Below are positions 1 to 8,650 of a stretch of 64,000 nt of DNA, in pieces (position 1 is the first letter of the stretch; every line of letters begins with the position of its first letter). Origin of the DNA: Gambelia wislizenii. Lineage: Eukaryota > Chordata > Lepidosauria > Squamata > Crotaphytidae. The translations under genes and the position numbers were made by a program. Below the pieces are notes generated by a model. That model was not told the origin of the DNA. It did not search any database and was given only the letters and a program-made list of their open reading frames with translations. The stretch lies in the NCBI GenBank assembly GCA_030847615.1, contig JAUMIR010000002.1:239215809-239279808 (forward strand), in the 5' to 3' direction.

Positions 1-480
1 TTAATTTGAGCAGTAATCTGTTTATGAGTATATGTGTGTTTCAGCTACAGTAATAAGATCTATCCTCCGCCCTGCCCTAATTGCCCCTACTTGTCATTAG
101 GTGTCTGACTACTTTCTCCATGCAGATTTTTTGAAATCATCATTCTAGTTCTTCTATCTGCCTGTGCAATTTTGGTCTGGCCACAAAGGTATTTATTTAA
201 TTCATAGAGCTTTATTACTATTATTGTTAGTATTCTCCAGCAATTAAACAAATGTGTTTGCTGGCAGACCAAAACCGAACAGACAAATAGACAGAAGGAT
301 GATGATGATGATCCTCTCCCCCATCATCATCATCTGCATATTTAATGCTTATTGTAAAGCAAACCAAATCCAATTATTTTATTGCCCGTTTGATTGAGCA
401 AACAAACTATTACTTTTAGCTCTCAGTAGATTTCCTCATTAGTTAAAGAACAACAATAATAATAGGTTTAACTTAATTAG
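1..480. other. AT-rich unique DNA, candidate conserved non-coding element
   Basis: No reading frame or repeat hallmark is recognised. The stretch is rich in homeodomain-type TAAT/ATTA cores and mixed-complexity AT sequence, especially 335-470, which resembles vertebrate conserved enhancers in texture. It contains a small perfect hairpin made of GATG units (298-312) facing CATC units (322-334). Conservation cannot be judged from one sequence, so this is only a candidate. Confidence 0.3.
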
Positions 481-628
481 TCTTGAGACATGTCCTCAAC
501 AATACAAATCCACATGGCTCTCCTAGGGACAGAAAGAGGCAGATCAGTTTGCTTTGATCCTCAGTAAGATTTGTAAGGAGCAGTATTCTTGGTGGTACTG
601 GGAGCATGCCTACATCTATCCCCTGTAA

Positions 629-1246
629 GGAGATTTTCACATGGGCCAAAATGCCCCTGCCCCGCCACCTCCTCTCCCATTCCTGCCACGGAATAACGTA
701 AATCTTTCACACACTTACCTTAATTCCGCGGCAGGAATGGGCTCCCCCTCCCCTTGCTGGCCGGCCATAAATGCAGCCATCGTAAGGCTGGTTTTACAAC
801 CGGCCATCTGAAACATTATCACATTATCGCATGAGAAAGGCGGGGCAGTAAATTTTAAAAATAAAACTCCCCCAAACATAAAATCAGTTCACCAAGCACA
901 AAAACACACTTTAAATCACACAATCTAAACAGGGAGGGTAAAATAAAGGGTGCCACTTACCTGGATGTCCAGATCGTACCAGGAAGTGCTCGGAACGGAC
1001 ATCCCCTCCGCGGCGGTAACTTTGGAACAGGAACGGGGCTCCTGTTCGCACACCCGTGATTGCGTGATAGCGATGGAACGGGAGGTCTATTCATGATGAA
1101 GAATCATGATTACATTGTTCCGGAACAGTCACGAGAGCAGGATGGATGCAGGACAGAACGGGGTCAACGTCGTCCGAAAGGGAAAACCTTTCCCAACCCT
1201 GTTCTGTTCCTGCCACAGGATATATATAGCCCGTGTGAAAATCTCC
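629..1246. mobile_element. MITE with 18-bp terminal inverted repeats and TAA duplication
   Basis: The left end GGAGATTTTCACATGGGC (629-646) is matched by its reverse complement at 1229-1246 with one difference. The flanks carry TAA at 626-628 and TAA at 1247-1249. A 3-bp TWA duplication is typical of PIF/Harbinger elements, so this superfamily is likely but not proven. It has no transposase and contains an internal inverted repeat (about 677-741). The core at 855-972 is shared with a second, broken copy at 2477-2553 plus 7816-7870. A reading frame at 1060-1428 lies inside it and is judged non-coding. Confidence 0.7.
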
Positions 1247-1393
1247 TAAGACTTGTAAGGTCTCCTCCTCATGGTAGAGAGAGTAAGTCTGCTTCTACTT
1301 CTCCTGTTGGGAAGACTCTATTTGAGCTTGAAGGTCAGAACCAGTCAGGAGACAACAAGAGTAGCAGCCCAATATGGAAAGCAGGCTGTCTGA

Positions 1394-1611
1394 GGCTGCT
1401 GACGCACCACAGAAATAATGCAGTATGATACTGCTTTAGCTATCATGGTTCCATCCTATGGAATCCTGGGATTTGTAGTTTGTTGTGGCACCAGAGCTCT
1501 CTGAGAAGGCTAAATATCTCACAAAACTGCAAATCCCAGAATTCTGTAGCATTGAGCCATGACAGTTAAAGCAGTGTGAAACTGCATTATTTCTGCAGTG
1601 TGGCAGCAGAC
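1394..1611. mobile_element. Palindromic MITE, family B (copy 1)
   Basis: The ends are inverted: the left AGAAATAATGCAGT motif is mirrored by ACTGCATTATTTCT near 1590. The inner part is also palindromic, with GGAATCCTGGGATTTGTAGT facing AAATCCCAGAATTC. The same sequence recurs near 11965, 30915 and 38949, so it is a dispersed non-autonomous DNA element. No coding capacity is seen. The superfamily is unsettled. Confidence 0.65.
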
Positions 1612-2224
1612 TGAGTCACCAAAGAAAAGTTAAAGCATTTTGAGGTGGTCACAGATCCTAGGACTGCTATCTGGCTTCATTTCAGGCAACAAATCAGTTA
1701 GGATAAATTGGCAGGGCTTCATAGCACCACCAGCTTTCTCCAACATCTTAAGAGGCAGCACCAGACAAGTTAGAAGAATATACACAGAAAAGTCCTAGCA
1801 GCCAAGCAGCAGGGCAAGAGCCATAAGGCAAGAACAAAGAGTGCCGTTGAGTCCCCTGGTGGTGACAGCTCTCAGTCTTACCTTCTTTTTAAATGGCTTA
1901 GGCAACTGCAAAAGAAATGAGGTGGGAGAGGAGGCAATGTTGGTTTCCATAGCAGCTGATGGTTTCCAGGTCAGACAGCAGTGAATCCACTCCAGGATTT
2001 AGTCTGAAGGTTAAAAGGAGTTACCCAAATTGCTGGACCTTATTTCCAAAATAGGTGCAGCACATTGAACAGCTCCATTAAAATTCAAGTTAAAACCTGG
2101 GTTGGATTCACTGACCCACTGACATGCCAGCAGCTACAAATGAGTCAGTACAATGCAAATTTCCACACTATCTCAGATCATAACAAGTTTTAAGTGGAGT
2201 CAGGAGGATTTATCAGGACAATCT
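1612..2224. other. Unassigned intergenic DNA
   Basis: I see no gene, RNA or recognisable repeat here. Base composition is mixed and every frame is frequently stopped. Confidence 0.4.
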
Positions 2225-2553
2225 CACCTGCTGAGAAGGCATCCTCATTTCACCTCCTTATGCTGTGTCACTGAGGACTTTATCAGGCTATCCCTTTAAA
2301 GCATTCTTTTGCTAGCATAACAAAATTTCATTTTTATGCCAGCAAAAGAATGCTCGCTCACACACACACACACACACTTACCTCTAATCCTGAGAAAGGT
2401 AGATCTGGCAATGGAAAAGGAAGTGAACGGAGCTCCTTTGAAATCCCGTGGAATATTGTGAGACTCCATTGCGTGAAAAATTTAAAAACAAAACAAACAT
2501 AACACTACAAAAGTTTTTAAAAGCACAAAAACACACTTTAAAACTTACAAGTA
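2225..2553. mobile_element. Left part of a decayed MITE (outer shell of the nest)
   Basis: A 20-bp inverted repeat with one mismatch (2301-2320 against 2334-2353, loop 13 nt) and a (CA)n run (about 2360-2378) mark this DNA. The segment GCACAAAAACACACTTTAAA near 2523-2542 is shared with the MITE at 629-1246. Its continuation is found at 7816, after the inserted L1. The outer ends could not be fixed, so 2225 is approximate. Confidence 0.5.
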
Positions 2554-2701
2554 TTGCATAATATAGACAAGAATAACTCTAAATATTGTTGGAGAGGTTG
2601 TCAAGAAATAGGTACATATATGCATATGTGGTGGAATTGTAAATTTGTATAGCAGTTTTGGGAAATGTTTTTTATAGAAATAGAGAATATTTTGAATATA
2701 A
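2554..2701 (+). pseudogene. L1 ORF2 C-terminal fragment, left piece
   Basis: From about 2564 a forward frame reads as the cysteine-rich region near the end of L1 ORF2: a CWRGC motif followed by a GTYMHMWW block, then an FW motif. One in-frame TAG interrupts it. The L1 is 5'-truncated here: the flanking TTACAAGTA (2545-2553) is repeated at 7816-7824 after the element's A-rich tail, which is a 9-bp target-site duplication. The frame runs into GAATATAA (2694-2701), the duplication created by the inserted RTE-like LINE, and continues in frame at 7347. Confidence 0.8.
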
Positions 2702-2720
2702 CCCCTCCCCCTCTGGCTTT

Positions 2721-2736
2721 TCTTCGCAAACGAAGA
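2721..2736 (-). other. 3'-terminal hairpin of the RTE-like LINE
   Basis: TCTTCGCAAACGAAGA is a perfect 6-bp stem with a 4-nt loop, placed directly after the ORF stop and before the tail. The equivalent hairpins lie at 15913-15928 (one G:T type change) and 27534-27549 (perfect). Its retention in three copies suggests a role in recognition of the RNA 3' end by the reverse transcriptase, which is an inference. Confidence 0.7.
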
Positions 2737-2737
2737 T

Positions 2738-3242
2738 TCAGGAAGGACTCATCCCGCGCTTTCTGCAAGCGCGCTGATGACTAAAAAGGCCAATCCGAGA
2801 TAAACAAGTCCGGTTGCAAAAAGCACAGCAGAAGGTCTCCTTGGGTGATGTTTTTGGGTTGTGATTCTTTCTGCATTGACGTTTCTCTTCAAGACTTGTT
2901 CGTCGTGAGTTCTCAAATAAGGCTGCAGCATTGTGGATAGTGCGTCTCCATGCCTCCCAATGTGAGGCCAGGGAGGACCACTGTTGGTGCTCCATTTGGC
3001 CGAGCCTGAGATGTTGTTTCAGGGAGTCTTTGTATTGCTTTTTTGGAGCGCCCCTCTTACGCTGACCCGTGGCGAGTTCACCGTAGAGTAGTATTTTTGG
3101 GAGGCCATGGTCCTCCATCCTAGAAACGTGCCCTGCCCAGCACAGCTGTGTTCTCAATATCATGGCCTCAATGCTGGTGATCCCTGCTTGCTCAAGGACA
3201 GCAACATTTGTCACATAGTCAGTCCAGTGTATATTTAGGATT
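2738..3242 (-). pseudogene. RTE-like LINE ORF, C-terminal part with Cys/His motif
   Basis: This is the end of the LINE polyprotein, downstream of the CR1 insertion. It keeps the TNVAVLEQAG, LRTQLCWAGHVSRMED and RKRGAPKK blocks that follow the RT in this LINE type. It ends with C-x2-C-x12-H-x4-C inside the segment starting FCCAFCNRTC, which resembles a C2H2/CCHC zinc finger and may contact nucleic acid. No stop interrupts this part, and the natural stop is at 2738-2740, just before the 3' hairpin. It is in the same frame as the upstream pieces. The copy at 26425-27553 has the same blocks. Confidence 0.8.
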
Positions 3243-3887
3243 AATCATAGAATCATAGAATTTCAGAGTTGGAAGAGACCACGAGGGCCATCCAGTCCAA
3301 CCCCCTGCCATGCAGGAAATCACGATCAAAGCATCCCCGACAGATGGCCATCCAGCCTCTGTTTAAAGACCTCCAAGGAAGAAGACCCCACCACACTCCG
3401 AGGGAGTGCATTCCACTGCCGAACAGCTCTTACTGTCAAAAAGTTCCTCCTAATGTTGAGGTGGAATCTCTGTTCCTGGAGCTTGCACCCATTGCTCCGT
3501 GTTCCAGTCTCTGGAGCAGCAGAAAACAAGCCTGCTCCATCCTCAGCGTGGCATCCCTTCAAATACTTAAACAGGGCTATCATATCGCCTCTTAACCGTC
3601 TTTTTTCCAGGCTAAACATACCCAGCTCCCTAAGTCTCTCCTCATAAGGCATCATTTCCAGACCTTTCACCATTTTAGTTGCCCTTCTCTGGACACGCTC
3701 CAATTTGTCAATATCCTTTTTTAATTGTGGTGCCCAGAACTGGACACAGTATTCTAAGTGAGGTCTGACCAAGGCAGAATAGAGTGGCACTATTACTTCC
3801 CTTGATCTAGACACTATACTTCTATTGATACAGCCCAAAGATACTATGATACTATGATACTATGATACCAAAGATACTATGTCCAAA
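3243..3887 (-). mobile_element. 5'-truncated CR1 inserted into the RTE-like LINE
   Basis: On the minus strand it ends with the classic CR1 tail: a GGTTGGACTGGATGGCC-type block, then CTATGATT octamers (3243-3258 read in reverse). Comparison with the unbroken RTE-like copy at 27010-27035 places the junctions at about 3242/3243 and 3887/3888. No clear target-site duplication is seen, which is common for CR1. The 5' junction carries about 3.6 octamers GATACTAT (3839-3867), resembling the tail repeat in the opposite orientation. Confidence 0.85.
3326..3838 (-). pseudogene. CR1 reverse transcriptase C-terminal fragment
   Basis: About 170 codons with no stop encode the C-terminal end of a CR1 polyprotein: the [12 protein letters not shown] block, an FWAPQ motif, [32 protein letters not shown], and [22 protein letters not shown]. 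All are diagnostic of CR1-like LINEs and lie downstream of the RT catalytic domain. The fragment lacks endonuclease and RT catalytic motifs because the copy is 5'-truncated. By coincidence it is in the same frame as the host RTE-like ORF. Confidence 0.85.
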
Positions 3888-6572
3888 GTGCATAGACAGC
3901 GCTGATGAAAGCGCTCGAGGAGTCGTAGGTGGTGGCGATAGGTGACCCATGTTTCAGATCCATAAAGGAGGATAGACAGTACGATGGCTCTATACACACT
4001 GATTTTTGTGCTTTGCCTCAGGTGTTTATTGCTCCAGATTCTTTTGTGAAGTCTTCCAAATGCACTATATGCCTTTGCTAATCTGTGATCGATCTCTTTG
4101 TCAATCTTGGCATCTGAGGAGATGATGCTTCCCAGGTAGGTGAACTGCTGAACGGACTTGAGCACAGATTTGCCGACGGCAATGTGGAGATGGTGGTGTT
4201 CGTCCTGTGGTGGAGGCTGGTAAAGAACTTCTGTTTTCTTCAGGTTGACTTCTAGCCCAAACAGCTAAGCAGCTGTTGCAAAGCAGGATGTTAGGCGCTG
4301 CAGAGCTGCTTCTGTGTGGGCAACAAGGGCAACATCATCGGCGAAGAGCAGCTCACGGACTAGATAGTTTAGAGTCTTGGTGCGAGCCCTCAGACGGCTT
4401 AAGTTAAACAAGCTACCATCAGTACGGTAACGTATATAGATGCCGTCGTCTTCTTCAAGTTCTGCCATAGCCCTTTGGAGCATCGTGCTAAAGAAGATTG
4501 TAAGTACAGTTGGTGCAAGAACACAACCTTGCTTCACTCCATTAGTTATTAGAAAGGGCTCTGAAAGAGCATCGCCATATCTGACTTGACCACGCTGTCC
4601 CTCGTGTAGCAAGATAACCATTTTAAGGAATTTGGGGGGCCATCCTAGTCTTTCCAGGATCTGCCACAGACCTTTTCTACTTACAGTGTCGAAGGCTTTG
4701 GTGAGGTCGACAAATGTTACATAGAGACCCTTGTTCTGCTCCTTACATTTTTCTTGCAGTTGCCTAAGGGCAAATACCATGTCTGTAGTACTCCTATTGG
4801 CTCTGAAGCCACATTGGCTTTCAGGGAGAAGTTCTTCTGCAATAGCAGGAACTAATCTGCTCAGGAGTATCCTTGCAAAGATTTTTCCAGCAATAGAGAG
4901 CAGTGTTATGCCTCGATAGTTTGAGCAGTCGGATTTTGCTCCTTTTTTCTTGTACAGGGTGATGATGACTGCATCTCGGAGGTCTGATGGTAGTTCCCCT
5001 TTTTCCCAGCAATTCACAAGGAATTCGTGAAATTTTTCGTGGAGTGCATGACCTCCGTGTTTCCAAACTTCAGGTGGGGTTCCATCAATCCCAGCTGCCT
5101 TGCCGTTTTTCATCCGCTGTATGGCCTTAAGGGTCTCTTCCAAAGTGGGAGCTATGTCCAATTCATTTTTCATTGGTTTTTGTATCATATGTTGGATAGC
5201 TGAGGCTTGGACTACTCGGTTGGTGCTAAAGAGACTTTGAAAATGTTCAGCCCAACGATTCAGGATGGAGGCTTTATCAGTAATTAATGTTTGACCATCT
5301 GTACTGTATAAGGAGCTTTGGACCTGATAAGTAGGTCCAAACACTGCTTTACGAGCTTCATAAAATCCTCTATGATCACCCAGATCTGCACAGCGTTGTG
5401 TCTTTTCTGCTATATTGATCCACCACTTGTTCTGCATGTCTCGGAGTTTTTGTTGTAGTTTGCTACATGTGAGGCGGAAAGCTGCTTTTCTTACATGACA
5501 GGTTGGCTGGGCGAGGTATGCCTGGTGAGCAGCTCTCTTCCTTGCCAACAGCTCCTGGATCTCTTGGTTGTTTTCATCAAACCAGTCTTGATTTTTCTTG
5601 TGGGAGAACCCGAGGGATTCTTCTGCAGACTGGAGGATACTGTTTTTGATATGTTGCCAAAGCACTGTAGGAGAAGGATCTGTAGGATGGTCTTCAAGTT
5701 TCGTTTGTAGGTTTGCCTGGAAGTTGTCTCTCATGGTAGCTTGTTGAAGATTGTTGACTTGGAGTCTCTTCTTTAAGATGCCACCCCTCTTAGGTTAGAA
5801 CTTAAGATGAAGATTTAGTTTACATCTGACGAGGCGATGATCTGTTTGGCATTCTGCACTGGGCATCACTCGGGTATGACGGACATCACGAATGTCTCTC
5901 TGACGGACTAGAACATAGTCAATGAGGTGCCAATGTTTGGATCAGGGATGCATCCAGGTTGTCTTCAAGCTATCTTTCTGCTGAAAGATTGTGTTTGTAA
6001 TAGTCAGCTGTTGTTCTGCACAGAACTCTAGCAGGAGGCGTCCGTTATCATTGCAATTTCCAACACCATGCTTGCCTAAGACACCTTTCCAGGCTTCGGA
6101 GTTCTTTCCTACTCTGGCATTGAAGTCACCAAGGATAATAATTTTATCTTCTACAGGGACTTTTTGTATGAGTTGGTGTAGGTCTGTGTAGAATTTGTCT
6201 TTCTCTACAGGGTCGGCTTGCATAGTTGGGGCATATATACTAAAGAGAACAACATGTGGGAGGCGTAAGGAAATAATGCGATCAGAGTGTCCTGTTGGCA
6301 AGTTTTCGAGTTTGGAGGCAATGGAGTTTTTAATCATAAAGCCTACTCCTGAAAGATGTTTTTCGGTTTTGGGTTTGCCAGACCAGTAAAGTGTGTAGCC
6401 GGCGCCATGTTCTTTAAGGCTGCCTTCCTCATGGAAGCGAACTTCACTAAGAGCAGCGATGTCAATATTAAGCCGTGATAGTTCATGGGCTATTAGGGCA
6501 GAACAACGCTCAGGCCGTCCACTATCTTCAGAGTCTTGCATGGTTCTGATGTTCCAGCATGCAAGTGTCAGT
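3888..6572 (-). pseudogene. RTE-like LINE ORF: AP endonuclease and reverse transcriptase
   Basis: One continuous frame, read from about 6572 down to 3888. The endonuclease starts with a CWNIRT motif just upstream of the first Met (6541). Counting from that Met it shows SEVRF (32-36), YAPT (103-106), GDFNARVG (138-145) and NDNGRLLLEFC (164-174). A TDH motif follows beyond the first stop. The RT part (from Met 5734) shows AGIDG (214-218), NYRGI (272-276), QCGFR (307-311), FVDLTKAFDT (341-350) and FADD (464-467). Three in-frame stops (5942-5944, 5795-5797, 4265-4267) and the CR1 insertion inactivate it. No frameshift is seen. It would nick DNA and copy its RNA by target-primed reverse transcription. 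Confidence 0.85.
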
Positions 6573-7338
6573 TTATTTACACCTTTGGAGGCCGGTGTGT
6601 GCCTTTGTTTCTTTGCCTTGGTTTGACCGCATCAGAAGATTCCCTTTGGCCGCGGCTAGCCAACCAGGTAGTTGGGGATGAGCTTTTGTTAGGCCACCTT
6701 TTCTAGGCCCCTCTCCATATGGAGCAAGCAGTGCTCTCCTTTAAAAAGGCTGCTTGGTCATTCAGGATGCTGCCGAACAAGACTGTCATCTCCCGGGTCA
6801 GCCTCGAGCAACCAATGTCCTGAACCGCCTGCATGCAGGGTTGGGGCTGCAGCTTCCAGTGCATCTTTACACCTGCCGGTTTCATCCCTTGCCAGTCGCT
6901 ACAGGGCTTTTTTGGAACTGGATTTATCCTTCGAGCCTGTGCAATGGATTTTTCTGGTGGAGCGCAGCGTGCACAGAACTGGCCTCACCCTTTAAACCAG
7001 AGATTCATCTGCCGTGGCCTTGCAAGCATGGACGTGGCAGCGAGGTCCTCGGGCTGTAGGTTTGATTAGAGTTTCCTTCTCTTAGATGGTTGACCTTACA
7101 GGGTTGGATGAGCACCATCTGCCCGGGTTTGGGATTAGAGTTTTCCTTCTCCTAGGACGGTTGCCACAAGGCTAGAGAGCCCATCCTGCCCTTTGACGCT
7201 CTTTGTCAGACCCTTCGGTTTTGACCTGTCTGGCATGGGAGACCCTACCAGTGGCTATTATGCCACCGCCAGCATAGCTCAAAACTTCATTAGGGTACGC
7301 AAGCCTCTCTCCCACGACAAGGGGGTGTCATTGGAGAG
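6573..7338 (-). other. 5' region of the RTE-like LINE
   Basis: This DNA lies between the endonuclease start and the 8-bp target duplication, so it belongs to the element. It contains a short open stretch (6885-6703, minus) with no recognisable domain, and two related segments (7062-7090 and 7128-7160) that both read as GATTAGAGTTT(T)CCTTCTC on the plus strand. It probably holds the 5' UTR and internal promoter, which is an inference. Confidence 0.5.
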
Positions 7339-7346
7339 GAATATAA

Positions 7347-7815
7347 ATATAGAAAGGAAACTGGCTATAGCATTGATGTCAATTTATTATGGAGAGAATG
7401 GGAACCAAGCAGAAAAGGATTTAATAACAAATTTATTAACGGCAGGAAGATTAATTATAGCAAGACACTGGAAAATGCAAATAAATGTACAAGTGGAGGA
7501 GTGGTATAAAGAAGTTTGTAAAATGGCAATAAATGATAAATTAACATGTAAAATTAAAGTAAGAAGAGGAAGTTGGAAAGAAAGTGATTTTGATAAAATT
7601 TGGAAAGTATTAGTTAAAAAAGTATTACAGACAAAAGACGGGAGGTTACCTCTATGAGAAGAAATGAGATTCTGGAAAGATTAGGTAAGGGATAATGGCT
7701 CCAGTGAAGGGGAGCAATGAGGTGGGAGGGGAAGTAATATTCTTGAAAAGAATCATAGTAAATAATTTATGTTAACTTTTGAAATTAGTTAATATAAAAC
7801 AAAACAAAACAAAAA
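7347..7815 (+). pseudogene. L1 ORF2 C-terminal end and 3' UTR, right piece
   Basis: The frame broken at 2701 resumes here once the RTE-like insert and one copy of the duplication are removed. It encodes the end of L1 ORF2 with the LLTAGRLIIARHWK block and stops at 7655-7657. A 3' UTR of about 140 bp follows, ending in an (AAAAC)n-like A-rich tail (7795-7815). TTACAAGTA at 7816-7824 is the second copy of the L1 target-site duplication. An apparent forward frame from 7193 fuses LINE 5' sequence to this L1 end and is an artefact of nesting. Confidence 0.8.
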
Positions 7816-8170
7816 TTACAAGTAACCAGGGAGGGTCATAAAAAGTGTGTCACTGACCTGGATGTCAGAATCTCACCTGGAAGCATTCACACCGGATGGG
7901 CCACTGACGGAGTAAATATGGGTTGGGGGGAGACATGGGGTTTCACCCAGAGGTGTTCGTGCTGGACCAGCCAGTGATGGGGCAAGTATGGGAAAAAAGA
8001 CAGCGGGGGGGGGAGGTCAATTGATGGCTCAAGCCATCAATTAAAAAGTACAGGTTTTTAAATCAATGGGGGAGGACTGTCTGATTTGAATTCTGATTTG
8101 GATTAGGTCAAAGTCAGATTGCTGAACTTGAGCTCTGAACTGAATCAGGCCCCTGTAAATTCCATTACTT
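7816..8170. mobile_element. Right part of the decayed MITE (outer shell)
   Basis: The GGGAGGGTCATAAAAAGTGT and ACCTGGATGTC segments (about 7831-7871) match 935-972 of the MITE at 629-1246, so this is the continuation of the DNA broken by the L1 at 2553. The G-rich part at 8005-8015 and the short palindrome TTGATGGCTCAAGCCATCAA (8022-8041) follow. The right end could not be fixed. Confidence 0.45.
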
Positions 8171-8585
8171 AACTATACAATTTGTACAAAACAAACAAAC
8201 AAACAAACCCCCACACCATTTGTTCATCTAGTACCAACATTTTGATGCTTTAGCCAGCAGCAAAAGCTGTCCTTTTCTCTCAGGCATCTAGTGGTATATT
8301 GCATCTTTCAGTTGCCTTGTGGTTTTATATGTTTCAACCTGTTAGTTTGCTGTTTGATCAAGCTGGTTAGAAGTACCTGTACATTTAGTGTAAGATAACA
8401 TTTCCTTTTGGTACACTATCCTGAGAATGTTTTCTATCAGTGGGATAGAAACTATATAAACAAACCAGATGTCAAAAATTAATTAGCATGTGTCAAATCT
8501 TAAAATACTATTAACTTCCAACAATCTAATATCATTGGGTGGCTAGTCAGCATGCCAAGTATGTCACAAATATTGGAATAATCAA

Positions 8586-8645
8586 AGAATTTGTTGTTGT
8601 TTGCCTTCAAGTCATTACTCACTTATGCCGACCCCATGGCAAAAG
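8586..8645 (-). mobile_element. tRNA-headed SINE, 3' fragment
   Basis: The GTTGTTGTTTGCCTTCAAGT start and the CACTTATGCCGACCCCATGG segment match the 3' part of the tRNA-headed SINE family found elsewhere in the window (for example 25748-25915). Only the tail portion is present. Confidence 0.5.
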
Positions 8646-8650
8646 TGAGC

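Larger units (their letters stand above)
2702..7338 (-). mobile_element. RTE-like non-LTR retrotransposon, near full length, nested in L1
   Basis: This element reads on the minus strand and is about 4.0 kb once the CR1 inside it is removed. It is bounded by GAATATAA at 2694-2701 and 7339-7346, an 8-bp target-site duplication. Order on its own strand: an untranslated or weakly coding 5' region (7338-6573), an AP endonuclease, a reverse transcriptase, a C-terminal Cys/His motif, a 16-nt hairpin (2736-2721), and a purine-rich tail. The endonuclease plus RT without a long second ORF fits RTE or a relative such as RTE-X, and clade assignment needs a phylogeny. Two further 3' pieces occur at 15885-16412 and 26425-27553. 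A CR1 interrupts it at 3243-3887. Confidence 0.85.

Noticed and set aside
297..335. Microsatellite as a regulatory hairpin
   Set aside because: Facing GATG and CATC runs pair trivially because simple repeats are complementary.
1060..1428. 122-codon forward frame
   Set aside because: It spans the end of one MITE and the start of another and has no recognisable domain.
7193..7657. 154-codon forward frame as one gene
   Set aside because: It is an artefact joining antisense LINE 5' sequence to the end of an L1 ORF2 across an insertion boundary.
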